DNA of 64,000 bases from Colwellia psychrerythraea (lineage in GTDB: Bacteria > Pseudomonadota > Gammaproteobacteria > Enterobacterales > Alteromonadaceae): contig NZ_JQED01000003.1 in the NCBI RefSeq assembly GCF_000764225.1, positions 1 to 64,000 on the forward strand, read 5' to 3'. A program made the translations under genes and the position numbers. Position 1 is the first letter of the stretch; each line of letters starts with the position of its first letter. The notes beneath the pieces were generated by a model, which saw only the letters and a list, made by a program, of their open reading frames with translations, was not told where the DNA came from and made no database searches. Positions 1 through 6,287 of this stretch are shown one piece after another.

Positions 1-3
1 AGC

Positions 4-113
4 CGATCACTCAATACCATTTTGACCGAAAAGTGATCGGCATCGATGGTATTGAGTGATCGCGATGGATGGTATTAGGTGATCGGCTTAGATGGTATTA
101 GGTGATCGCGATG
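4..113. repeat. 23-bp tandem repeats with an inverted copy; possible insertion-sequence end
   Basis: Three contiguous 23-bp units start at 45, 68 and 91, each opening GATGGTATTRRGTGATCG. A degenerate fourth unit lies at 22-44 and keeps only its second half (AGTGATCGGC). Positions 4-20 are an exact inverted copy of 46-62. The array stops at about 113-115 with the bases GCA, after which ordinary coding sequence of the reverse transcriptase begins. Arrays of short repeats near a TG...CA terminus are typical of IS21-family ends, so this may be the right end of an element lying off the window. That assignment is inference; no transposase is visible here. Confidence 0.6.
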
Positions 114-1545
114 CATGAGAATATGCAATAACTAAAAAACTTGGTATTTTCAATAGCCTTTTTCCATGTACTTTGCTTCGGTTACACCCTTTAAGTAGGT
201 TTTTTCTTGATACATTAAATGGAAAACTGTGATTTCGAGGCTGATGGTGAGCAATTAATAGTTTAGAGCGTTTTTGTACAGCTTTAAAAATCGCATTTAC
301 AAGCCACCCATCTAATGACTTCATCTGAACCTCATTATTAATAAGAGGATAAAAACTCATGATACCTTTAAAAAATATTCTGTTACTTCTACCTGAAAGG
401 TACGCATTCAACATATCTTCTGACAAATTCCCATACATATACCTACGAACTTCGCAGATTGCGCTTAATAACGCTTCATCTCTATTATTCGCAGGTATTT
501 TTAAAGCTGTTAAAGTTGAAGCTTTAAGAGGTTGTATAAGGTGCTTATATAGAATATAAGACATTTCGCGTTTCATCTTAATAACTGATGACTTTTTAAT
601 TGAAACATTATTAACAGATATTGAATACCCTAAAAACTCTACACACTCTTTAGTTTTATAGAACTCTGATCTCATCTCTTTTGGACAAAGAATACTAATA
701 CCTTCAGATTTTTCGGAATTTAAGGCAACACCAACCTCTTGTGAGAAGCTTGTCATAATATCAAGAGCTTTAGTAATTTTGGTGTAATCTTGTGACCATA
801 TTATTGTGTCATCTGCGTAACGTGCAAACTGCAACCCTTCTTTTTCAAGCTGTTTATCTAACTTCCAACATGCCAAATTCGCTAAGAAAAGAGAAATGGA
901 AGTACCTTGAGGAATTCCTTTGTCACGCCCTTTAAGAAACGATTTAATTACACATCTTTCTTCTTCACTGATAAAAAAACCATTTTTATTAAATTGTTCA
1001 AATAAAAATTGATGTGATATCGTATCAAAGAACTTAGAAAAATCGAACTCAGCAACAAAGAGCCTTGAACTTTGAGATAGCTCAACTGCGATATCTTGAA
1101 TAGCAAAATGAACATTTCTATCGTCTCTATAAGCGTAAGAAAATGAACTAAATCTATGTTTGTTTTTTGACAATAAACGATGATAAAAGAAAGTAGATAT
1201 TGCTGCATCAGGAATTTGATAAACAGCCACCTCTCGATAGCCACCAGATGATTTAGCTATTTTATTTCTAGATGGCTCGAAAGGCTCATAAGTCTTAGTT
1301 TCGATTTTTTTTGCAATGGAATATGCAATGGTTTTTGCGTGTTTTTTTACATAAAAAGGATCAAACTTTTTATCATCGAGCCATTGAAGAGGTTTTTTAA
1401 CCGATTTTAAATTTGTAGGAGATGACGAGCGAGTTTTTTTGCGCTCATTTTCTACATATAAAGCATTATGGTAAGCGTGGTGTCTTAAAGTTAGCTTTTC
1501 AGCCTCATTCTCAATATACCACGTTATTTTTTCATGTAATTCCAT
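88..1545 (-). CDS. Stand-alone reverse transcriptase, unknown-group/defence (DRT-like) type
   Basis: Predicted RNA-directed DNA polymerase of 485 residues. The fingers/palm motifs are all present: motif A FDFSKFFDTIS at about 167-177, GIPQGTSIS at 210-218, and the catalytic YADD at 243-246, followed by an FLGY motif near 304. About 170 further residues form a helical C-terminal region. There is no HNH endonuclease or recognisable maturase domain, so it does not look like a group II intron protein. The ATG at 1545 is chosen because AGGAGA sits just upstream; the frame stays open for 34 codons further, but those lie in a structured leader RNA. The last eight codons or so (ASRSPNTI) come from the 23-bp repeat array, so the native C-terminus has probably been replaced. 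By layout it resembles phage-defence RTs that use a 5' ncRNA (such as DRT2 or DRT9), but I cannot place it in a named group. Confidence 0.85.
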   Translation of the reverse strand: MELHEKITWYIENEAEKLTLRHHAYHNALYVENERKKTRSSSPTNLKSVKKPLQWLDDKKFDPFYVKKHAKTIAYSIAKKIETKTYEPFEPSRNKIAKSSGGYREVAVYQIPDAAISTFFYHRLLSKNKHRFSSFSYAYRDDRNVHFAIQDIAVELSQSSRLFVAEFDFSKFFDTISHQFLFEQFNKNGFFISEEERCVIKSFLKGRDKGIPQGTSISLFLANLACWKLDKQLEKEGLQFARYADDTIIWSQDYTKITKALDIMTSFSQEVGVALNSEKSEGISILCPKEMRSEFYKTKECVEFLGYSISVNNVSIKKSSVIKMKREMSYILYKHLIQPLKASTLTALKIPANNRDEALLSAICEVRRYMYGNLSEDMLNAYLSGRSNRIFFKGIMSFYPLINNEVQMKSLDGWLVNAIFKAVQKRSKLLIAHHQPRNHSFPFNVSRKNLLKGCNRSKVHGKRLLKIPSFLVIAYSHASRSPNTI

Positions 1546-1557
1546 TTTATTTCTCCT

Positions 1558-1583
1558 AAAAAAAAACCAGCTTTCGCTGGCTT
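1558..1583 (-). terminator. GNRA-capped terminator-like hairpin before the RT RBS
   Basis: The stem CCAGC/GCTGG, extended by A-U and G-U pairs, is closed by a GAAA tetraloop and followed by nine T residues in the minus-strand sense. The RT ribosome binding site (AGGAGA) begins immediately after the T run. Most transcripts should end here, giving a free leader RNA, with occasional read-through into the RT gene. Confidence 0.75.
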
Positions 1584-1725
1584 TAATCCACGGACACAAC
1601 CTACGTAAAAGATAGTCACTACATTCCTTAGTAAAATGTTTTATCAACTAAGGGACCTTCTTGAATACCATGTAAAAAACATTAGTAATCAAGAATTAAG
1701 GGAGTCCGCTCACCTCTATAGGCAT
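1558..1725 (-). ncRNA. Structured RT-associated leader RNA (candidate template/ncRNA)
   Basis: A run of about 168 nt lies between a good promoter and the RT start codon and is dense in secondary structure. In transcript order there is a long hairpin (1695-1658: TTCTTGA, UACU/GGUA and AUGU/ACAU segments around a U5 loop), a second hairpin (1653-1647 with 1632-1626, CCTTAGT/ACTAAGG), then an 8-bp hairpin capped by a GAAA tetraloop (1583-1567) followed by nine U residues. The GGAC at 1653-1656 can also pair with 1704-1707. The layout matches known defence RTs whose ncRNA precedes and is co-transcribed with the RT gene. RNA boundaries are predicted, not observed. Confidence 0.6.
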
Positions 1726-1731
1726 AAGTTA

Positions 1732-1760
1732 ATTAGAGCAAATACACGTAACTAAGTCAA
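1732..1760 (-). promoter_or_regulatory. Predicted sigma-70 promoter of the RT leader RNA
   Basis: In the minus-strand sense there is a TTGACT -35 box (1760-1755), a 17-nt spacer, and TCTAAT as -10 (1737-1732) preceded by TGC, which makes an extended -10. Transcription would start near 1725. Both boxes match consensus at five of six positions. Confidence 0.65.
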
Positions 1761-2110
1761 TGACCGCTTTGAGCTTAAACCAGTCCCACAAGTGAGCAGA
1801 AAATCATGGCTAATATTGCCCTAAATTTGCAAAGGCTTATGTCCGCAATTGGCTATCAGTTGACCTAAAGAACAACCGATAACTAACGTCCGCTAAGCGC
1901 ACTATCGAGATATATTCACTTTTGCCACAAAGCCTCTACAACTTAGATATGAATTTATTTTAATATATGGTTTGCCTTGCCATCAAATCAGCTATACGCG
2001 CATTATCAGTACATTTTCCTGCTTTATTCATTACTTACGATTTGCAAAAAAGTAGTACGTTGTATCTCAATTAAAGGTAATAAGAATGGGCAAATTTAAA
2101 CTAATTGATA
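1761..2110. other. Intergenic region with no recognisable gene
   Basis: About 350 bp lie between the RT promoter and the 3' end of the BlaR1-like gene. I found no convincing ORF, tRNA or strong terminator. It may mark the junction between the RT islet and the resident chromosome, but no duplicated attachment site could be seen. Confidence 0.4.
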
Positions 2111-3331
2111 TTACTTGGGCGTAACTAAAATTCCTTCGGTATTTTTCTTTACTAGCTTAATAGGCTGACTATTTTGCTTTCTAAAGTTGAGCTGCACTTC
2201 AACTCCATCAACGTTATCTTGTGGTTTTTTATACTGCCAAGTTTCAATGGCATTGATCACTTCATTATCAAAAGCGCCAGCAGGTTGAGAGGTATTGATC
2301 TTAATATTTTCTGTTTGACCATCTTCATTTATCGAGAACGATGCAATCGCAAACCCTTCAATATCGTTAGAAGCAGCTTTTTCAGGATAAACTGGCAGTA
2401 TTCGCATAATTGGTTTAATCAAACCACTGTGAAAATTTTCGAGTATGTGTACTGAAAACTGCATAGAAAAATTAATGAGGATTAATAAAACGAGTAAAGG
2501 TAGTAGGTAAGCTTTGTTACTCGCTGAAGAAGTCGTTATTTGAATAAGGCGGCAACTATAAAAGCCTTGCTGAAAAAATGAAGCACTCATTGGCGAATTT
2601 ACTTGTTTGCTTGTTTGTGAAACTAATAGCGCTTTTGAATAACTGAGTTTCTGTTGTTTAGTTTTGTCAGCTAAAACCAGCTCATCACATGAGACTTCCT
2701 GACATAAATGAAAATGTTTTCGTGCATACCAAACGGCAGGATTAAACCAAAATGCCATATGAATAAGCATGACTAAAAAATTCCAAAACAGGTCTCCTCG
2801 TCTAATGTGCTTTAACTCATGCGCGATAATCATCTGCTGTTGTTGCTTGGTATAATCAGCCTGAAAAGCTTTAGGCACAACGATAATTGGTGAAAAGTAG
2901 CCTGAGCTAAAAGGGGTAGATATTCGACTTGCGCTATATGCCCCAATATTTTTTGGCAGCAAGTTCCTTAATGATAAACATTCTTTCATTTCTAGGTGTT
3001 TGAAAAATAAAATATGTCTTATCAGATAATTTGCTAATAAAGAGCAAAAACCGAATATCCACACCAACAGTATAGGTGTACTGTATTGGTGGATAACTTG
3101 ATTGTATTTAACTAGCTCTTGTTGGTAACTCATTAACTGTGGCTGGCTGGGGGGAGCTGTACTAATGGATGTAAAGTCAATACAACTGAAAAGCAGGCTT
3201 AAGGGGATAACTAACCAGCAAGCGTAAATAATACTTGCACTAAGCTTTTTAAAACCGAATTGCTGAAAGACGACTAAAAACAGTAGTAACGGAGTCATTA
3301 CTACAGCTTGTTCGATGAGCCAGCTAATCAT
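2111..3331 (-). CDS. BlaR1/MecR1-like M56 membrane metallopeptidase with C-terminal TonB-like domain
   Basis: A 406-residue inner-membrane protein. The N-terminus has hydrophobic segments at about 10-25, 33-50 and 85-108. The zinc peptidase motif HELKH is at 171-175, and CDE at 215-217 supplies the probable third ligand. A further membrane segment lies at about 275-293. The periplasmic C-terminus (about 310-385) is a TonB-C-like domain (VYP...EGFAIASFSINEDGQ...IETWQYKKP) rather than the penicillin-binding sensor of true BlaR1, and no SxxK motif is seen. The family normally cleaves its partner BlaI-type repressor after sensing a periplasmic signal. The gene overlaps the repressor gene by 8 bp, so the two are co-translated. 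The ligand is unknown; beta-lactam sensing is not supported. Confidence 0.85.
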   Translation of the reverse strand: MISWLIEQAVVMTPLLLFLVVFQQFGFKKLSASIIYACWLVIPLSLLFSCIDFTSISTAPPSQPQLMSYQQELVKYNQVIHQYSTPILLVWIFGFCSLLANYLIRHILFFKHLEMKECLSLRNLLPKNIGAYSASRISTPFSSGYFSPIIVVPKAFQADYTKQQQQMIIAHELKHIRRGDLFWNFLVMLIHMAFWFNPAVWYARKHFHLCQEVSCDELVLADKTKQQKLSYSKALLVSQTSKQVNSPMSASFFQQGFYSCRLIQITTSSASNKAYLLPLLVLLILINFSMQFSVHILENFHSGLIKPIMRILPVYPEKAASNDIEGFAIASFSINEDGQTENIKINTSQPAGAFDNEVINAIETWQYKKPQDNVDGVEVQLNFRKQNSQPIKLVKKNTEGILVTPK

Positions 3332-3695
3332 TGCTTTGCTCCCAGTCAGAGATTATCTTTTTCAACTCATCAACATCGTTTTGAGAGAGTTTTTCAGATT
3401 TAGCAAAACTTGCAACTAAGGGGGAAACCTTCCCGCCAAATAACCTCTTTAAAAAGTTATCGCTTTCTTTGATTATGTACTCATTCTTATCGATTAAAGG
3501 CTGATACAAGTAATGACGGCTGCGTTTTTCAAAAGAAATCGCTTGTTTTTTTACCAGCCTTCCGAGTAATGTTTTTACAGTTTTTTCATGCCAAGAATCT
3601 TGCTGATTTAGCCTATCAACAACATCTTTAGCTGTGCAGGGATATTCTGCCCAAATGGCGTTTAATATTTCAAATTCCGCCTTGCTTACTTCCAT
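3324..3695 (-). CDS. BlaI/MecI/CopY-family transcriptional repressor
   Basis: A 123-residue winged-helix repressor. The N-terminal EVSKAEFEILNAIW and the recognition-helix region (WHEKTVKTLLGRLVKK) are typical of the BlaI family, followed by a C-terminal dimerisation helix region. The start at 3695 (MEVSKAE) is preferred to an upstream frame extension because it matches the family N-terminus and follows an AGAGAGAAAG Shine-Dalgarno. Eighteen bp upstream of the start is an ATTACA-TG-TGTAAT palindrome of the TACAnnTGTA type bound by this family, so it probably represses itself. It is expected to be inactivated by proteolysis by the overlapping membrane peptidase. Confidence 0.9.
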   Translation of the reverse strand: MEVSKAEFEILNAIWAEYPCTAKDVVDRLNQQDSWHEKTVKTLLGRLVKKQAISFEKRSRHYLYQPLIDKNEYIIKESDNFLKRLFGGKVSPLVASFAKSEKLSQNDVDELKKIISDWEQSND

Positions 3696-3711
3696 TGCTT
3701 TCTCTCTATAA

Positions 3712-3725
3712 ATTACATGTGTAAT
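3712..3725. promoter_or_regulatory. BlaI/CopY-type operator in front of the repressor gene
   Basis: A perfect half-site dyad ATTACA-TG-TGTAAT, fitting the TACAnnTGTA operator of BlaI/CopY repressors. Only the two central bases differ between it and the two sites at 3947 and 3972. Confidence 0.75.
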
Positions 3726-3934
3726 CAATTGTTTCAAGGTTACACCTGCCATTTGTAATAGCAAGCATTAATTAACTACAAAAGGGGTTAGCGAGAATGC
3801 GACTAGTGAATGTTGCCGCTCTTTTGAGTGGCATTGAATTACCTATATACCTAATTTCATTTTAACTTTAGTGCTATACCGACTACCAATGACGTAAGTA
3901 ATAATCGAAGTACTTGTCGTTGTTTATTTTAAAT

Positions 3935-3986
3935 TTGACACGAGAGATTACAACTGTAATTATAATTGTAGATTACAGTTGTAATC
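3935..3986 (+). promoter_or_regulatory. Promoter with two BlaI/CopY-type operators
   Basis: TTGACA at 3935-3940 is a consensus -35, and TATAAT at 3961-3966 (or the overlapping AT-rich hexamers just before it, which give better spacing) is the -10. Operator ATTACA-AC-TGTAAT (3947-3960) fills the spacer, and ATTACA-GT-TGTAAT (3972-3985) lies just downstream. Their centres are 25 bp apart. A bound repressor would block polymerase directly. The transcript reads into the TonB-C-domain gene at 4096. Confidence 0.75.
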
Positions 3987-4095
3987 TATGGTGGCATGGA
4001 CATCTATACAAGTAGGTACAAAAGCTTTACTAGGTTGCTCCTTATTAAAAATAACAGTAATAACTTAAAACTCATCATTATCGAGGAAAGAAAAT

Positions 4096-4539
4096 ATGAA
4101 AATACGTCTAAAAAATTTGTTGAATGGATGTACTAGTACATGGCGCTTTTTGCCTTCGGCAATTTTACTACTATGTAGCTCAATTGCTTTTCAAAGTATT
4201 GGCGCGAATCCGCTTAACACTGACCATATAGAGGTATCAGTAATTAAAAGAGCTGTACCCAATTATCCAAAGTACGCTGTAAAAAATCAGATAGAAGGCA
4301 CTGTTTTATTAAACTTCAGTATTGAGAAAGATGGCAATGTATCTGATATTCAGGTAACTGCGTCTGACCACGATGGGCTTTTTGATGCCAGTGCAATATT
4401 AGGTGTTCAAAAGTGGGTTTACACCAAGCCTGCAAAGAAAATTCGTAATAATTACGTGGCTATTGAATTTGCACTTACCGATGAACCTTCTACGTCACAG
4501 TTTAGCAACGTTGAAAAAATTCAAGTTAGAGGGGAATAG
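4096..4539 (+). CDS. Small exported TonB-C-terminal-domain protein
   Basis: A 147-residue protein with a positively charged N-terminus and a hydrophobic stretch (about 20-38) ending near SIGA, consistent with a signal peptide or membrane anchor. The rest is one TonB-C-like domain (RAVPNYPKYAVKNQIEGTV...KWVYTKP), closely similar in pattern to the C-terminus of the BlaR1-like protein encoded at 2111-3331. There is no proline-rich linker of a working TonB. GAGGAAAG precedes the ATG. Two operators for the divergent repressor lie in its promoter, so it is probably the regulated output of that system. It may compete with, or report on, the sensor's own domain; its exact role is unknown. Confidence 0.75.
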   Translation: MKIRLKNLLNGCTSTWRFLPSAILLLCSSIAFQSIGANPLNTDHIEVSVIKRAVPNYPKYAVKNQIEGTVLLNFSIEKDGNVSDIQVTASDHDGLFDASAILGVQKWVYTKPAKKIRNNYVAIEFALTDEPSTSQFSNVEKIQVRGE

Positions 4540-4563
4540 TGCCAACTTTCGCATTGGGTATGA

Positions 4564-4601
4564 CAAGAGACTTTTAGCTTTCAGTTGCTGACAGTCTCTT
4601 G
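4564..4601 (+). terminator. Possible terminator hairpin after the TonB-C gene
   Basis: A 9-bp inverted repeat CAAGAGACT/AGTCTCTTG lies 25 bp beyond the stop codon, with a 20-nt loop that can itself fold (TCAG/CTGA). There is no long T run, so the assignment is tentative. Confidence 0.35.
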
Positions 4602-4633
4602 ATGTTCCTTTGAGCTTGAAGCATCAGGACTAA

Positions 4634-4792
4634 AAAAGTCATGGCGTGATACTTACCTCGAGCAAGCAGTTAATTGCTGAATTAGCACATGATTGGAGTT
4701 CAAAAAACGGCGGTAAGCTTATTCAGTATTGTTTGAAAAAGTATGATCGAAGTTACACTAGAAATTTCAAACGGCATGAGTTAGTCGATTGA
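4634..4792 (+). pseudogene. Short unidentified ORF, possible gene remnant
   Basis: An open run of about 52 codons ends at TGA 4790-4792. Its translation is protein-like (contains LIAELAHDWSSKNGG and YCLKKYDRSYTRNFKR) but has only a GTG at 4646 and no Shine-Dalgarno. I do not recognise a family. It may be the 3' end of a decayed gene. Confidence 0.2.
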
Positions 4793-4879
4793 TAGTTACT
4801 ATTGCCATAAAGTGTTCTGACCATCAAGCATTTTGCAAAGTCACTTCTTGTTGCCTGTAAATTATATTGTGATAATAAA

Positions 4880-4907
4880 AAAGCCAATCGGTTACGCGAT
4901 TGGCTTT
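4880..4907. terminator. Bidirectional terminator downstream of the porin gene
   Basis: An 11-bp perfect inverted repeat AAAGCCAATCG/CGATTGGCTTT with a 6-nt loop. On the minus strand, the sense of the porin gene, the stem is followed by a T-rich run. Confidence 0.85.
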
Positions 4908-4961
4908 GCACAATGTCTTTATCAATGATGGTAAACAGACAGAAAACTTTATACCGTGTTA

Positions 4962-6161
4962 TTAGAAGTAATAACCAAAGTTAATATTTAAACGACTATT
5001 GGTTTCATCGCTATCGCCTGCGAGGCTGCCACCAAGAAATGGTTGATTCTGTCCAATAGCATAATCAATTAAGGTATATAAATTACCTGAGGTAACCATT
5101 ACGCCTGTGACGTTCATCATGGTATCTTCTTTTAAACCGCCTGATTTATCGGTCATTAAATTATAATCGTTGTAAAAGGTTAGGTTGGTAATTGGCCCTA
5201 TTGTTACGGGTAAAGAATAGGATAGGTTCATGTTATAAATTGTAGCGGATGCAGGGATAGTATCGTAAAAGGCGTAGGCACCAACCGTAACAAAATCAGA
5301 TCCGTCATCTAGATCATATTCATAATCAGTGTACTGAAACATGAAACCAAAATTATTTATGTTGCCCTTAGTATGAATGGCATAAGCATTATGATCACCA
5401 GCATTGCCATCTTCACCTTCAATACCACCAGATAATACTGAAGCACCTACCTCAAAATTATCAAATTTATATGCATAACGAAGATTAAAGGTACTATCAT
5501 CGGCAAGGCCTTGTTGTGGAGTATCATATATCCCTTCGCCAGGATTTCTTGTGCCGACAATGTCATAAGAATAGCGACCGGTTTTATCACCGACATAACC
5601 ATCAATGCCACCCATCTCATCTGTTTTGAAAAATGCGATGCGTATATCGTGCTTGTCATAATCACCAATGAACGATAAACCTGCATCGTAATCATCTTCT
5701 AAGCCAACGTAAAAATTGGTACTAAAAAAGAAGCTATTTGAATTATACGTTAGGTTGCCAAAGGGGACTTGTGTGATACCTACTTGTCCTTGCCAGTTAT
5801 CATCAAACTGATAGGCAACGTATGCATGATGCACCGCGTCCATATATTGATACCAGCGATATTGAGCTGATAATGTCACATCACCAATAGTGCCGTTGAA
5901 ATCTAGACGGAAAACATCAAAATCAAAGTCTCCGCCACGATCTTTATCATCTTCGTCATAATCCTTGATGCCATATTGGAAGCGCACTGCACCACCGACT
6001 TTAATTGATGCGTCTTTGGCTTCTTTGTCTGTAGCCAACTGTTGTTTAATTTCCTTAAGTTCTTGTTTGACTTCATCCAACTCTGTTAATTCAGAAGCAT
6101 TCGCCATCATGGAAAATGATGTAGTGGCAATTATCGCCATTGCTATTGATGAAATTTTCAT
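4962..6161 (-). CDS. Outer-membrane porin (phosphate-selective-porin-like barrel)
   Basis: A 399-residue protein with a clear signal peptide (cleavage near MANA-SE), a short coiled-coil segment (about 25-50, ELTELDEVKQELKEIKQQL), and then a beta-barrel with many alternating aromatic strands. It ends in the terminal YYF typical of BamA-recognised porins. Aspartate-rich loops (for example KDYDEDDKD) are numerous. It lies downstream of dddD on the same strand but is separated by a strong hairpin, so it is probably its own unit. The location suggests, without proving, that it passes DMSP or related osmolytes. The family also includes carbohydrate- and anion-selective porins. Confidence 0.8.
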   Translation of the reverse strand: MKISSIAMAIIATTSFSMMANASELTELDEVKQELKEIKQQLATDKEAKDASIKVGGAVRFQYGIKDYDEDDKDRGGDFDFDVFRLDFNGTIGDVTLSAQYRWYQYMDAVHHAYVAYQFDDNWQGQVGITQVPFGNLTYNSNSFFFSTNFYVGLEDDYDAGLSFIGDYDKHDIRIAFFKTDEMGGIDGYVGDKTGRYSYDIVGTRNPGEGIYDTPQQGLADDSTFNLRYAYKFDNFEVGASVLSGGIEGEDGNAGDHNAYAIHTKGNINNFGFMFQYTDYEYDLDDGSDFVTVGAYAFYDTIPASATIYNMNLSYSLPVTIGPITNLTFYNDYNLMTDKSGGLKEDTMMNVTGVMVTSGNLYTLIDYAIGQNQPFLGGSLAGDSDETNSRLNINFGYYF

Positions 6162-6223
6162 GGGTATTATCCTGTTTTTTAATAGTTTTAATTAAGGGTA
6201 ACGCGCTTTTTTTCTATCGTTCA

Positions 6224-6252
6224 CCATCGACAGCAGTCATTGCTGTCGATGG
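6224..6252. terminator. Strong hairpin between dddD and the porin gene
   Basis: A 12-bp perfect inverted repeat CCATCGACAGCA/TGCTGTCGATGG with a 5-nt loop. There is no T tail on the minus strand, so it may be a weak or factor-dependent terminator, or an RNA-stabilising 3' structure for dddD. Confidence 0.5.
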
Positions 6253-6287
6253 TTTGGGTAGTAATTTTCAGAATGGTTGCTAAGGCA

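Noticed and set aside
22..113. CRISPR array
   Set aside because: The 23-bp units are contiguous with no spacers, and there are no cas genes.
1546..1647. 34 extra codons in frame upstream of the RT ATG
   Set aside because: They overlap the folded leader and terminator-like hairpin, and the ATG at 1545 has the only good Shine-Dalgarno.
88..1760. Group II intron maturase or retron
   Set aside because: There is no maturase/HNH region and no intron domain V-like end downstream. The leader lacks an evident retron msr-msd layout with long flanking inverted repeats.
2111..3695. Beta-lactam resistance sensor/repressor (blaR1-blaI)
   Set aside because: The sensor lacks a penicillin-binding domain and no beta-lactamase is nearby; the operators point to a TonB-C-like gene.
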